NCBI RefSeq assembly: GCF_006717045.1
Contig: NZ_VFPH01000002.1
Coordinates: forward strand, 2,542,001 to 2,606,000
DNA from: Pseudonocardia cypriaca
Lineage (GTDB): Bacteria > Actinomycetota > Actinomycetes > Mycobacteriales > Pseudonocardiaceae
Reading direction: 5' to 3'
DNA length: 64,000 nucleotides
The notes under the pieces are model-generated. The model was not told the DNA's origin and made no database searches. It worked only from the letters and a program-made list of their open reading frames with translations. Below, in pieces: positions 6,380 to 14,809 of the stretch; the stretch's first letter is position 1, and each line of letters begins with the position of its first letter. The position numbers and the translations under genes were made by a program.

Positions 6380-8398
6380 TCAGGGGCGCAGGAGGAGGCT
6401 CGCGGTGAGCTCCTCCGACGTGGTGGCCGGGCGGTCGCAGACGAAACCGCGGCAGACGTAGGCGGCCGGCGCGCCGTCGACGAGGGGGCGGTCGGCGAGG
6501 AGGGGGACACCCGGGGCGTCCGGGCGTCCCGGCACGACGACCGTGCCGCCGGGGGCCAGCAGGCGGGCATGGGCGAGCAGCTCGTCCCGGGCCGGGTCGC
6601 CGTCCGCTCCGACCACCGCGACCTGCAGCGGGCCGCGCACCATCGCCTCCGCCGCCGTGAGCCAGTGGCCGGCGAACCGCGGGTGGTTCTCCGCCACGAA
6701 GCCCGCGGAACGCAGGGCCGCTTCAGCAGCTGTCCGGTACCGGTCCGGCTCCGCCACGAGCACCGATGCCGTCAGCAGGGCGGACGCGAGCGACGACGCC
6801 CCGCACGGCGAGGCGTTGTCCGTGACGTCGCGGGGCCGGTGGAGCAGCGCCTCGGCGTCGTCGGCGGTGTCGAAGAACGAGCCCGGCTGATCCGTGTCGG
6901 CGAAGTGCGCGAGCGCCGTGTCGAGCAGGTCGGTGGCGGCGTCCAGCCAGCGCGGCTCGCCGGTGGCCTGGTGCAGCGCGAGCAGGCCGTCGGCGAGGCA
7001 GCCGTGGTCCTCGAGGACGCCCGCTGCCGCACCCACCGTGCCGTCGCGCGACGAGCGCCGCAGCCGCCCGTCCACCAGGTGCAGCCGCAGCAGCAGGTCG
7101 GCGGCCTCACCCGCGGCGGCCACCCAGTCGGGGCGCACGAGGGCGGCCCCGGCCTCGGCGAGCGCGAGGATCGCCATGCCGTTCCAGGACGTGACGACCT
7201 TGTCGTCGCGGGCGGGCTGCGGCCGCTGCGCCCTGGCCGCCAGCAGCGCGGAGCGCACCCGCTCCCAGCGGGTCGGATCGTCCGGGTCGGCGAGCAGCTG
7301 CAGGGTGGACGAGCCGTGCTCGAACGTCCCGGTCTCGGTGACGGTGAGCAGCGCGGCCGCCCACTTCCCGTCCTCGTCACCGAGCACGTCGCGCAGCTGC
7401 TCGGGGGTCCAGGCGTAGGTGAGGCCCTCGACGCCCTCGGTGTCGGCGTCGAGGGCGGAGGCGAACCCGCCCTCCGCCGTGCGCAGGTCGCGCAGCAGGA
7501 ATGCCGCCGTCTCCTCGGCGATCCGCCGCGGGAGCGGGTCCTGGGACACCCGCGCGAGGTGCGCGTACACGCGCAGCAGCAGGGCGTTGTCGTAGAGCAT
7601 CTTCTCGAAGTGCGGCACCACCCAGCCCGCGTCGACGCTGTAGCGGGAGAACCCGCCCGCGAGCTGGTCGTACATCCCGCCGCGGGCCATCCGCTCGCAC
7701 GTCACCGCGACGCCGGCCGGCACCTCGTCGCCGCCCACGCGCTCGTGCCGCCGCAGCAGGAACTCCAGCGCCATCGACGGCGGGAACTTGGGCGCGCCGC
7801 CGAATCCGCCCGATCGCGGGTCGAACTGCCCTTCGAGGGTTGCGGCGGCCCGGTCGAGCAGGTCGGGGTCGATCCCCGCCGACGGCAGCACCGCGGCCGC
7901 GCTGTCGGCGAGCCGTGCCGCGATCTCACCGGCGGCTCCGCGCAGGCGGGCACCGTCCTCCCGCCACGCGGTGGTGACGGCATCGAGGAGCTGGCGGAAG
8001 CCGGGCAGCCCGCCCCGCGGGGTGGGCGGGTAGTAGGTGCCGCAGTGGAACGGCTCCCCGGCCGGGGTGAGGAAGCACGTCATCGGCCAGCCACCCTGAC
8101 CGGTCAAGGCCTGCGTCGCCGACATGTAGACGGCGTCGATGTCCGGTCGTTCCTCGCGGTCCACCTTGATCGCGACGAAGTCGCCGTTGACCTGCTCGGC
8201 CGTGGCCGGGTCCTCGAACGACTCGTGCGCCATCACGTGGCACCAGTGGCACGCGGCGTAACCGACCGAGAGCAGCACCGGCACGTCCCGGCGCGCGGCC
8301 TCGGCGAACGCCTCGTCCGACCACTCCCACCAGTCGATGGGGTTGTCGGCGTGCTGGAGCAGGTACGGACTGGTGGCCGAGGCCAGGCGGTTCGGCAT
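6380..8398 (-). CDS. Thioredoxin-domain protein of the YyaL/DUF255 (SPATA20) family
   Basis: The 672-aa protein begins with the family hallmark MPNRLASATSPYLLQHADNP. A thioredoxin-like domain follows, with C50 and C53 in the motif AACHWCHVMAHESF. The remaining approximately 500 residues resemble the alpha-helical toroid of glycosyl-hydrolase-like domains (GGFGGAPKFPPSMALEFLLR, MYDQLAGGFSRYSVD, PHFEKMLYDNALLLR). The orthologue in M. tuberculosis is Rv1084. The biochemical role of the family is not established; redox or carbohydrate functions are guesses. It is the last gene of an operon with a small membrane protein and mca (gaps of 12 and 21 nt). A 22-bp palindrome array follows its stop codon. 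Confidence 0.9.
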   Translation of the reverse strand: MPNRLASATSPYLLQHADNPIDWWEWSDEAFAEAARRDVPVLLSVGYAACHWCHVMAHESFEDPATAEQVNGDFVAIKVDREERPDIDAVYMSATQALTGQGGWPMTCFLTPAGEPFHCGTYYPPTPRGGLPGFRQLLDAVTTAWREDGARLRGAAGEIAARLADSAAAVLPSAGIDPDLLDRAAATLEGQFDPRSGGFGGAPKFPPSMALEFLLRRHERVGGDEVPAGVAVTCERMARGGMYDQLAGGFSRYSVDAGWVVPHFEKMLYDNALLLRVYAHLARVSQDPLPRRIAEETAAFLLRDLRTAEGGFASALDADTEGVEGLTYAWTPEQLRDVLGDEDGKWAAALLTVTETGTFEHGSSTLQLLADPDDPTRWERVRSALLAARAQRPQPARDDKVVTSWNGMAILALAEAGAALVRPDWVAAAGEAADLLLRLHLVDGRLRRSSRDGTVGAAAGVLEDHGCLADGLLALHQATGEPRWLDAATDLLDTALAHFADTDQPGSFFDTADDAEALLHRPRDVTDNASPCGASSLASALLTASVLVAEPDRYRTAAEAALRSAGFVAENHPRFAGHWLTAAEAMVRGPLQVAVVGADGDPARDELLAHARLLAPGGTVVVPGRPDAPGVPLLADRPLVDGAPAAYVCRGFVCDRPATTSEELTASLLLRP

Positions 8399-8410
8399 GC
8401 TTTCAGCCTG

Positions 8411-8686
8411 TCAGGCGGTGTCGCCGTTCGCTGGTTCGCCGCCCGCCTTCTCCTTCTCGCCCTTCTCCTGCGGGGTGTCGAAGCTCGCGGGCAGGCGGCG
8501 GATGCGCTTGCTCATCCCCCGGATCAGCAGGATCGTGACCAGCGCCAGCGAGAGGATGACGACGAGCGCGACCGGCGACGCCTTGCCGAACTCCTCACCC
8601 TTCCCCGGCGGCGGGGCGGGGTTCTGCACCGGCACGGCGATCTGTGCCGCGGCGGCTGGAACTGCCTCGACCAGCAACGGACTCAC
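8411..8686 (-). CDS. Small single-pass membrane protein (Rv1083-like)
   Basis: The 91-aa product has a Pro/Ala-rich N-terminus, one strong membrane helix (PVALVVILSLALVTILLIRG, 38-57), and a charged cytoplasmic tail with KRIRRLPASF and a Lys/Glu-rich end. It lies between mca and the DUF255 gene on the same strand, as Rv1083 does in M. tuberculosis. That conserved position suggests a role linked to mycothiol metabolism or the envelope, but no function is known. The start codon is only tentatively chosen. Confidence 0.7.
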   Translation of the reverse strand: MSPLLVEAVPAAAAQIAVPVQNPAPPPGKGEEFGKASPVALVVILSLALVTILLIRGMSKRIRRLPASFDTPQEKGEKEKAGGEPANGDTA

Positions 8687-8707
8687 CCGGCAAACGGTAC
8701 GCGCCTC

Positions 8708-9622
8708 TCAGACCGCCGGCCGCACCGCCACGGGCGAGCGGATGCCGGCGAACAGGTCGTCCTCGGGAGTGGGCGAGTCGACGAAGCTGCGGACGAGCTC
8801 GTAGTCCTCGGTGGGCCAGATCTCGCGCTGGATCTCCAGCGGCACGAAGAACCACCGGCTCGTGGGGTCGATCTGGGTCTCGTGGGCGAGCAGCGCCTTG
8901 TCGCGGGTCTCGAACCAGTCGGCACACCGCACCCGGGTGGTGACGCGGTCGGCGGGGTCGGCCCGGTCGGCCGGCCAGTTCTTCAGCCACTCCTCGTAGG
9001 GCGACTCGAGCCCGCGGGCCAGCAGCGCCTCGTGGAACGCCACCATGCGCCTCTTGGAGAACCCGTGGGAGTAGTACAGCTTGAGCGGCTGCCACGGCTC
9101 ACCCGACTCGGGGAAGCGGTCGGGGTCGCCCGCCGCGTCGAAGGCGGCCACCGAGATCTCGTGGCAACGGATGTGGTCGGGGTGGGGGTAGCCACCGTTC
9201 TCGTCGTAGGTGACGAGCACGTGCGGCCGGAACTCGCGGACCACCCGCACGAGGCGCTCGGTGGCGACGTCGAGGGGCTGCGTGGCGAAGCAACCCTCGG
9301 GCAGCGGCGGCTTGGGGTCGCCCTCCGGCAGCCCGGAGTCGACGAAGCCGAGCCACCGGTGCTGCACGCCGAGGATCTCGGCGGCCCTCGCCATCTCGGC
9401 GCGGCGGATCTCGGCCATGTTGTCCAGCACTTCGGGCCGGTCCATGGCCGGGTTGAGGATGCTGCCGGCCTCGCCTCCGGTGCACGTGACGACCATGACC
9501 TCGTGGCCTTCGGCGACGTAGCGCGCCGTGGTGGCCGCGCCCTTGCTCGACTCGTCGTCGGGGTGCGCGTGCACCGTCATGAGTCGCAAGGGCCCGGCGC
9601 TGCTCGGGTGGATCGAGGACAT
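8708..9622 (-). CDS. mca: Mycothiol S-conjugate amidase
   Basis: This 304-aa zinc amidase of the PIG-L/LmbE family cleaves mycothiol S-conjugates to a mercapturic acid and GlcN-Ins during detoxification of electrophiles. The zinc-binding motif AHPDDE is at 19-24 and the third ligand is in GGYPHPDHIRCHEI. The CTGGEAGSILNPAM and WLGFVDSGLPEGDP segments and the C-terminal WFFVPLEIQREIWPTEDYEL stretch distinguish Mca from the biosynthetic deacetylase MshB. It heads an operon with the next two genes. It diverges from greA across a 524-bp region, the same relative orientation as in M. tuberculosis. Its presence implies that the organism makes mycothiol. Confidence 0.95.
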   Translation of the reverse strand: MSSIHPSSAGPLRLMTVHAHPDDESSKGAATTARYVAEGHEVMVVTCTGGEAGSILNPAMDRPEVLDNMAEIRRAEMARAAEILGVQHRWLGFVDSGLPEGDPKPPLPEGCFATQPLDVATERLVRVVREFRPHVLVTYDENGGYPHPDHIRCHEISVAAFDAAGDPDRFPESGEPWQPLKLYYSHGFSKRRMVAFHEALLARGLESPYEEWLKNWPADRADPADRVTTRVRCADWFETRDKALLAHETQIDPTSRWFFVPLEIQREIWPTEDYELVRSFVDSPTPEDDLFAGIRSPVAVRPAV

Positions 9623-10146
9623 GGGAACGGCCGCGTTCCTTCCAACTCGGGCCCGGGTGGACGGGCCGATGCCATGGATGATCGGGGATGTCGATGGTTC
9701 CAGACACGCCCGACAGTTCTTGCAACGCGGCCAGGGTCCCGCCCCTTCCCTGCCTGGTGGTCACGCTCCGTGTTCGGCCGCTCTCACCTGCGGGAGGAGG
9801 CATCCCGACCGTCGCAACGCTCGCGTCCCCCGCGCGAGATCGCTACGATGAGCGGCCTTCCTGCGGCCGATCGGCGCAGGGCGCTGTGCGCGCAGGTGCA
9901 CGTGCAGCGGCTTGACCAGCAGCTATGTACCCCTCGGGAACTTCATCGGGTACCCAACCGTTCGTCGAAAGGCTGCGACGAGCGGCAGGCCCCGTGTTAC
10001 CGTGGAACCCACACGGCCCGCAGGCGGGTCGTGTTTTTCCTTACTCGGGGCTTTGCCGCCCTCGAACCGGGCCGCCCTCGCGGGCGGTCGTGGCCGCGGG
10101 CGAAGTGGTCCGTGAGTCACATGGACCCCGACAGGCTGGAGGAGTG
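9623..10146. other. mca-greA divergent intergenic region
   Basis: No gene with plausible codon use is seen in these 524 bases. In M. tuberculosis a small membrane protein (Rv1081c, DUF4307) lies here beside greA; I see no hydrophobic reading frame that could correspond to it. The right half holds a strong terminator-like hairpin inside the presumed greA leader and a second GC hairpin near 10070-10090. Confidence 0.5.
10011..10038 (+). terminator. Intrinsic terminator/attenuator in the greA leader
   Basis: ACACGGCCCG (10011-10020) pairs with CGGGTCGTGT (10025-10034), with one G-T pair. The loop is CAGG and five T follow. It lies about 110 nt upstream of the greA start on the same strand, with no gene for it to end, so it may attenuate greA or end a short leader RNA. 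Confidence 0.6.
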
Positions 10147-10641
10147 ATGACCGTGACGGATACCCAGGCGACCTGGCTGACCCAGGATGCCTACGACCGG
10201 CTCAAGCAGGAACTCGATGAGCTGATCGCCAACCGCCCGGTCATTGCAGCCGAGATCAACGCCCGCCGCGAGGAGGGCGACCTCAAGGAGAACGGCGGCT
10301 ACCACGCCGCACGCGAGGAGCAGGGCCAGCAGGAGGCCCGCATCCGCCAGCTGCAGGAGCTGCTGCGCACCGCCAAGGTCGGCATCGCCCCCACCGACTC
10401 CGACACGGCCGCTCCCGGAATGGTGCTGAAGATCCGCTACGAGGGCGACGACGACACCGAGACCGTGCTCCTCGGCTCCCGCGAGGAGGGCAGCCGGGCC
10501 GACCTCGAGGTCGTGTCGCCCAACAGCCCGCTCGGCGGGGCGCTCCTGGGAGCCCACCCGGGCGACACCCGCAGCTACCAGCTGCCCGACGGCGGCAGCA
10601 TGCAGGTCACGCTGGTCTCCGCGGAGCCGTTCCGCGCCTGA
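10147..10641 (+). CDS. greA: Transcription elongation factor GreA
   Basis: The 164-aa protein has the two GreA domains. The N-terminal antiparallel coiled coil (about 12-80) carries acidic residues at its tip (ARREEGDLKENGGYHAAREE). The C-terminal FKBP-like domain contains VLLGSREEG, SPNSPLGGALLGAHPGD and the final TLVSAEPFRA. GreA binds in the secondary channel of RNA polymerase and stimulates cleavage of backtracked RNA. ATG start with GGAGGAG just upstream. A terminator-like hairpin precedes it in the leader, and a 12-bp hairpin separates it from convergent ilvA. Confidence 0.95.
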   Translation: MTVTDTQATWLTQDAYDRLKQELDELIANRPVIAAEINARREEGDLKENGGYHAAREEQGQQEARIRQLQELLRTAKVGIAPTDSDTAAPGMVLKIRYEGDDDTETVLLGSREEGSRADLEVVSPNSPLGGALLGAHPGDTRSYQLPDGGSMQVTLVSAEPFRA

Positions 10642-10649
10642 CCACCCCT

Positions 10650-10686
10650 CCGGCCCGCGAGTGGACACGCTCCGCTCGCGGGCCGG
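10650..10686. terminator. Bidirectional hairpin between greA and ilvA
   Basis: Perfect 12-bp arms (10650-10661 and 10675-10686) with a 13-nt loop lie between the convergent greA and ilvA genes. There is no T-run, so termination may be Rho-assisted. Confidence 0.7.
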
Positions 10687-10722
10687 CGGCGTTCCGGGGT
10701 GAGCCGCCGGACGGCGGGTCGA

Positions 10723-11955
10723 TCAGACGCTCTCCACCACGGCGTGGCCGGCGGCGTGCAGCGCGTCCACCAGTTCGGCGCAGTGCTCGGGGCCTCGGGT
10801 CTCCATCGACAGCGCCACCTCCACGTCGCCGAGCGGGAGGGCGCCCGCGATCCGGGAGTGGGACACGTCGAGCACGTTGGCCCCGTGGGATCCCACGAGC
10901 GCGAGCAGCTCCGCCAGCGCTCCGGGCCGGTCGCCCACGCGCACCCGGAGTGACAGGTAGCGGGCCGCGGCCGCCATGCCGTGCTCGATCACGTGCAGGA
11001 GGACCAGCGGGTCGACGTTCCCGCCCGAGAGCACGGCCACGGCGGGCGTCGCGAAGCGCTTCGGGTGTTCCAGCAGCGCCGCCACCGCCGCCGCTCCCGC
11101 GGGCTCCACGAGGAGCTTCGCGCGTTCCAGGCAGTGCAGCAGGGCGCGGGAGAGCGCGTCCTCCCCCACCGTCACGATCTCGTCGACGAGCGCGGCGACC
11201 TGCGGGAACGTCACCTCGCCGGGCCGGCCGACCGCGATGCCGTCGGCCACGGTGCGCATGCTGGGGAGCGCGCGCGGCTCACCGGCGGCGAGCGACGGCG
11301 GCCATGCGGCGGCGCCTTCGGCCTGCACTCCCACCACGGTGATCTCCGGTCGCTGCCCCTTGACGGCCGCGGCGATCCCGCCGACCAGCCCGCCGCCTCC
11401 CGTGCAGACGACGACGGTGCGGACGTCCGGCACCTGCTCCAGCACCTCGAGGCCGACCGTGCCCTGCCCGGCGATCACGTCCGGGTGGTCGAAGGGGTGC
11501 ACGAACACCGCGCCGGTGCGCGCAGCGAAGTCGGTGGCGGCCTCGATGCTGCCGTCGATCGTCTCGCCGACCAGGTGGACCTCGGCGCCGTAGCCGCGGG
11601 TGGCGCCGACCTTCGGGATCGCGGCCCGCTCGGGCATGAAGACGGTGGCCTTGATGCCGAGCATCTGCGCGGCGAGCGCCACACCCTGCGCGTGGTTGCC
11701 GGCGCTCGCGGCGACGACCCCGCGGGCCCGCTCCTCCGCGTCCAGGCGGGCGATCCTCGTGTAGGCCCCGCGGATCTTGAACGAACCGGTCCGCTGGAGG
11801 TTCTCGCACTTGAGCCACACCGGCCCGCCGCACAGCTCGGACAGCGCGCGGGAGCCCGCCACGGGCGTGGCCGACACGACGCCGGCGAGCAACCGACGCG
11901 CCGCTCGGACGTCGTCGACCCCGACCGGGGGAACGCGCGTATCGGCGGGGCCCAT
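10723..11955 (-). CDS. ilvA: Threonine ammonia-lyase (PLP-dependent) with C-terminal ACT domain
   Basis: The 410-aa enzyme deaminates threonine to 2-oxobutanoate, the first step of isoleucine synthesis. The PLP lysine is K60 in ENLQRTGSFKIRGAY. The phosphate-binding Gly loop CTGGGGLVGGIAAAVKG and the serine-rich catalytic domain follow. Residues from about 330 form a single ACT domain (LRVRVGDRPGALAELLALVG), suggesting allosteric control by an amino acid. I use ATG 11955; an upstream in-frame GTG at 11985 would add ten residues with no clear homology. Convergent with greA. Confidence 0.9.
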   Translation of the reverse strand: MGPADTRVPPVGVDDVRAARRLLAGVVSATPVAGSRALSELCGGPVWLKCENLQRTGSFKIRGAYTRIARLDAEERARGVVAASAGNHAQGVALAAQMLGIKATVFMPERAAIPKVGATRGYGAEVHLVGETIDGSIEAATDFAARTGAVFVHPFDHPDVIAGQGTVGLEVLEQVPDVRTVVVCTGGGGLVGGIAAAVKGQRPEITVVGVQAEGAAAWPPSLAAGEPRALPSMRTVADGIAVGRPGEVTFPQVAALVDEIVTVGEDALSRALLHCLERAKLLVEPAGAAAVAALLEHPKRFATPAVAVLSGGNVDPLVLLHVIEHGMAAAARYLSLRVRVGDRPGALAELLALVGSHGANVLDVSHSRIAGALPLGDVEVALSMETRGPEHCAELVDALHAAGHAVVESV

Positions 11956-12072
11956 GCGGGCATCCTCGCACCAGCCGGCGACCACCGTCGCGGCACCACG
12001 AGCGCCCTCCCGGTAACCTCGGGAGGCGAGGAGTGGCGCGCCGTAGGGGCCGCCACTGCTGGGGAGGTCGGG

Positions 12073-12300
12073 ATGACACGGCTGCGGGCCATCGCTCCGC
12101 TGCTCGTGGCCGCGGTGCTCACCGCGATCGCGGTGGTCACGGTCAAGAGTGCGGGATGCGACGACCCCGGACGCTACGAGCTGGTGGCGGGCGGCTACCA
12201 GCTCGTCGGCGGTTGCATCGCGCCCGGCGACATCGTGGTGCCCGAGCCGGCACCGGTGGCCCCGCTGCCCGCCGCGGGCTCCGCCCCGGCCAAGGGCTGA
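12073..12300 (+). CDS. Small exported or membrane-anchored protein
   Basis: This 75-aa protein starts with a hydrophobic signal/anchor (APLLVAAVLTAIAVVTV). A short extracytoplasmic domain with two Cys follows (SAGCDDPGRYELVAGGYQLV, then GGCIAPGDIVV), and a Pro/Ala-rich tail ends it. I know no function; the Cys pair could form a disulphide. The ATG is preceded by GGGGAGG at good spacing. TAACCT at 12014-12019 is a likely -10 box giving a leader of about 45 nt. Five bases separate its stop from the convergent SnoaL-like gene. Confidence 0.6.
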   Translation: MTRLRAIAPLLVAAVLTAIAVVTVKSAGCDDPGRYELVAGGYQLVGGCIAPGDIVVPEPAPVAPLPAAGSAPAKG

Positions 12301-12305
12301 CCGGC

Positions 12306-12662
12306 CTAGGAGGCCTTCCGCACCTCGTAGGTGTCGAACACCAGGGTGTCGGAGACGATCAAGCCGTCCTCGACGACGAGGTGGTCGACGGCGCGCAGGG
12401 TGCCGAACGGCCCGGTCGCCATCTCGTACATGATCATGGCGCGCTCATCGTCACCGACGACGGCGACGATCGACACCCCGGCCACGACCTGCGCGAACTC
12501 CGCCATCGCCGCGAGCACCGGCTGCGCGCCGGTCAACGTGGTACGAGGGCTCTCGAATACGACGTCGTCGGCGAGGTAGCCGGCGACGGCCGCCATGTCA
12601 CGGCGTCCGAACGCCTCGACGAACGCGGACGCCACGGCGGCGGGGGTGCGGTTCGCACTCAC
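12306..12662 (-). CDS. SnoaL/NTF2-like protein
   Basis: The 118-aa product has the cone-shaped NTF2-like fold pattern: an N-terminal helix (AAVASAFVEAFGRRDMAAVAGYL), then DDVVFESPRTTLTGAQPVLAAM, then strands ending in AVDHLVVEDGLIV. Such proteins include polyketide cyclases, isomerases and many of unknown role; the ligand cannot be inferred. It lies 72 bp downstream of metB on the same strand and may share its transcript. Confidence 0.75.
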   Translation of the reverse strand: MSANRTPAAVASAFVEAFGRRDMAAVAGYLADDVVFESPRTTLTGAQPVLAAMAEFAQVVAGVSIVAVVGDDERAMIMYEMATGPFGTLRAVDHLVVEDGLIVSDTLVFDTYEVRKAS

Positions 12663-12734
12663 GGATGGTTCTCCCTCGGCTCGTTCCGATCGGGCGGGTA
12701 CCCACCGACGACAGACCCGCGGAACGGGGAGAAA

Positions 12735-13883
12735 TCATCGATCGGCAGCGCTCAGGGCCTGCCGGAGGTCCTCCGCGAGATCCTCGACGTCCTCGATTCC
12801 CACCGAGAGGCGCACCAGGTCGTCCGGCACCTCCAGCGCCGAACCCGCCACCGAGGCGTGCGTCATGGCCCCGGGGTGCTCGATGAGCGACTCGACGCCG
12901 CCGAGCGACTCGGCGAGCGTGAAGATCTCGGTGGCCGCGCACACGCGCAGCGCCGCGTCCCGGCCGCCTGCCACGGTGAACGACACCATCCCGCCGAAGC
13001 GGCGCATCTGCTTGGCCGCGATCTCGTGACCGGGGTGCTCGGCGAGGCCGGGGTAGTACACGCGCGTGACGGCCGGGTGGGCGGCCAGCAGCTCGGCGAT
13101 CCGCTCGGCGTTGTCGCTGTGGCGCTCCATCCGCACCGCGAGGGTCTTCACCCCGCGCAGCGTGAGCCACGCGTCGAACGGCCCGGGCACCGAGCCGACG
13201 GAGTTCTGCGTGAAGCGGATCGCATCGGCGAGCTCGTCGTCGCCGGTGACGAGTGCGCCGCCGACCACGTCGGAGTGCCCGCCGACGTACTTGGTGGTGG
13301 AGTGCAGCACCACGTCGGCGCCGAGGGCGAGCGGCTGCTGCAGGTACGGCGACGCGAACGTGTTGTCGACGACGAGGCGTGCGCCCGCCGTCCGGCTGAC
13401 GTCCGCGACGGCGGCGATGTCGGCGATCCCGAGCAGCGGGTTGGTCGGCGTCTCGCACCACACGACGCGCGTGGTGGGCCGCAGGGCCGCGCGCAGCGCA
13501 CCGATGTCAGCGAGGTCGACGGGCGTGTACTCCACGCCCCACAGCGCCAGCACCTTGTCGACCAGCCGGAACGTGCCGCCGTACGCGTCGTGCGGGATGA
13601 CGACGTGGTCGCCCGGCTTGAGCAGCACCCGCATCAGCACGTCCGAGGCGCCCATCCCGGAGCCGAACGCGACCGCGTGCCGGCCGCCCTCCAGCGCCGC
13701 CAGGCACTCCTGCAGCGCGGTGCGGGTGGGGTTGGCACTGCGCGAGTACTCGTAGCCCGATCGCAGGCCGCCCACGCCGTCCTGGGCGAAGGTCGACGAC
13801 ACGTGGATCGGGGTGATCACGTCCCCCGTGCTGGGGTCCGGTTCCTGGCCTGCGTGAATCGCGTTGGTCGAGAAGCCGCGCAT
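12735..13883 (-). CDS. metB: Cystathionine gamma-synthase
   Basis: This 382-aa PLP enzyme of the Cys/Met metabolism family forms cystathionine from an activated homoserine ester and cysteine. The PLP lysine is K198 in LHSTTKYVGGHSD. Other hallmarks are EYSRSANPTRTALQECLAAL, FGSGMGASDV and VVDNTFASPYLQQPL. The C-terminal SLGGVESLIEHPGAMTHAS is typical of gamma-synthases/gamma-lyases. Which of the two dominates cannot be fixed from sequence. With the cystathionine beta-synthase at 17.5 kb it would allow reverse transsulfuration. M. tuberculosis has metB (Rv1079) in the same order relative to cbs and greA. Confidence 0.9.
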   Translation of the reverse strand: MRGFSTNAIHAGQEPDPSTGDVITPIHVSSTFAQDGVGGLRSGYEYSRSANPTRTALQECLAALEGGRHAVAFGSGMGASDVLMRVLLKPGDHVVIPHDAYGGTFRLVDKVLALWGVEYTPVDLADIGALRAALRPTTRVVWCETPTNPLLGIADIAAVADVSRTAGARLVVDNTFASPYLQQPLALGADVVLHSTTKYVGGHSDVVGGALVTGDDELADAIRFTQNSVGSVPGPFDAWLTLRGVKTLAVRMERHSDNAERIAELLAAHPAVTRVYYPGLAEHPGHEIAAKQMRRFGGMVSFTVAGGRDAALRVCAATEIFTLAESLGGVESLIEHPGAMTHASVAGSALEVPDDLVRLSVGIEDVEDLAEDLRQALSAADR

Positions 13884-13943
13884 GGGGTCACGTTACGCGC
13901 CGGGGAGCGGCGGGAACTCGCCGGCCGCCGGCCGAGCTGATCG

Positions 13944-13998
13944 GTTCAGGAACGCCACGTTCCTGTCCTCCAGGTTCAGGAACGTGGCTTTCCTGAAC
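13944..13998. repeat. 21-bp inverted repeat between divergent genes
   Basis: The arms 13944-13964 and 13978-13998 are reverse complements at 20 of 21 positions. Each arm is itself built of AGGAACG/CGTTCCT-like halves, so four half-sites occur in 55 bp. It lies 60 bp upstream of metB and 106 bp upstream of the membrane-protein operon, so it is not at a gene end. It may be an operator or a dispersed palindromic element. Confidence 0.75.
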
Positions 13999-14104
13999 TT
14001 CGGCCCGGGTCGACGGGACCCCACTCCCTGGTACCCGGGACACCGGGCGGCAGAGCCTCCCCCCGACCGCCGGGCGACGGGCCCGGCCGGCCAGAGGAGT
14101 GGAC

Positions 14105-14809
14105 ATGCAGACCGAACCGATCGAGGCGATCCCGGGCGACCGCAGGACCGTCCGGGGACCGGGGCGGGGTTGGGCCGCGGCGGGCGTGGTGGCCGGGGTG
14201 GCCGGGTTCGCCGGCATGGAGGTGCAGGCGCGGCTCGCCCCGGTGGACCCGGCGGTGAACGTCGACGCCGCACTGCTGGTCGACGGCTACGTGGTGCAGG
14301 GACCGGGCATGATCGCCGCGGTGCTGGCCTTGTTCGTGGTCGCGGCGTTCGCGGTCGTCGTCTTCGGGGCCGGCCTGCGCCGGACGCTCGCCGCGCAGTG
14401 CCCGGCGGGCAGCCTGGTGCCCGACGTGGCAGCTGCCGGGACCCTGCTGGTCGCTGCGCTGTGCCTGGTGGGGTCCGGACCGGCCACCGAGGTGTTCTTC
14501 GCACTCATGCACGCCGCTGAGAGCGACCCGGACATCACCGCGTCGCTGATGCGCATGATGGACACGCTGCCCTGGGTGTGGGGTGGGCTCGCGCTGACCG
14601 TCTCGGCCGTCGCACACGGCGCGCTGCGCCACGGAGCCGCACCGCGCTGGCTCGGGGTCGTGAGCATCGTCTTCACGGTGCTGGTCGGCGGCCTTGCGAT
14701 GGCGCCGCTGCAGTACCTGGCCGGGTACGTCGGCGCGATCTGGCTCGTCATCGCGGGCGTGACCTACCTGGCCACCCGCGGTGCGCGGGCTGCGACGATG
14801 GGGGCGTGA
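14105..14809 (+). CDS. Multi-pass membrane protein of unknown function
   Basis: The 234-aa protein has about six hydrophobic segments (for example AAAGVVAGVAGFAGM, MIAAVLALFVVAAFAVVVFG, WLGVVSIVFTVLVGGLAMAP) and resembles DUF4386-like membrane proteins. ATG 14105 follows AGAGGAG; a GTG six bases upstream is less likely because it overlaps that site. The stop codon overlaps the kinase start (GTGA), so the two are translationally coupled. It could sense or modulate the signal for the two-component system, but this is inferred from position only. Confidence 0.65.
   Translation: MQTEPIEAIPGDRRTVRGPGRGWAAAGVVAGVAGFAGMEVQARLAPVDPAVNVDAALLVDGYVVQGPGMIAAVLALFVVAAFAVVVFGAGLRRTLAAQCPAGSLVPDVAAAGTLLVAALCLVGSGPATEVFFALMHAAESDPDITASLMRMMDTLPWVWGGLALTVSAVAHGALRHGAAPRWLGVVSIVFTVLVGGLAMAPLQYLAGYVGAIWLVIAGVTYLATRGARAATMGA

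Noticed and set aside
9623..10146. A DUF4307 membrane-protein gene expected here from mycobacterial gene order.
   Set aside because: No hydrophobic reading frame of suitable size exists on either strand.
9848..10147. A 99-codon frame starting at an ATG upstream of greA and ending at the greA ribosome site.
   Set aside because: It runs through the leader terminator hairpin, has no codon bias and no recognisable product.
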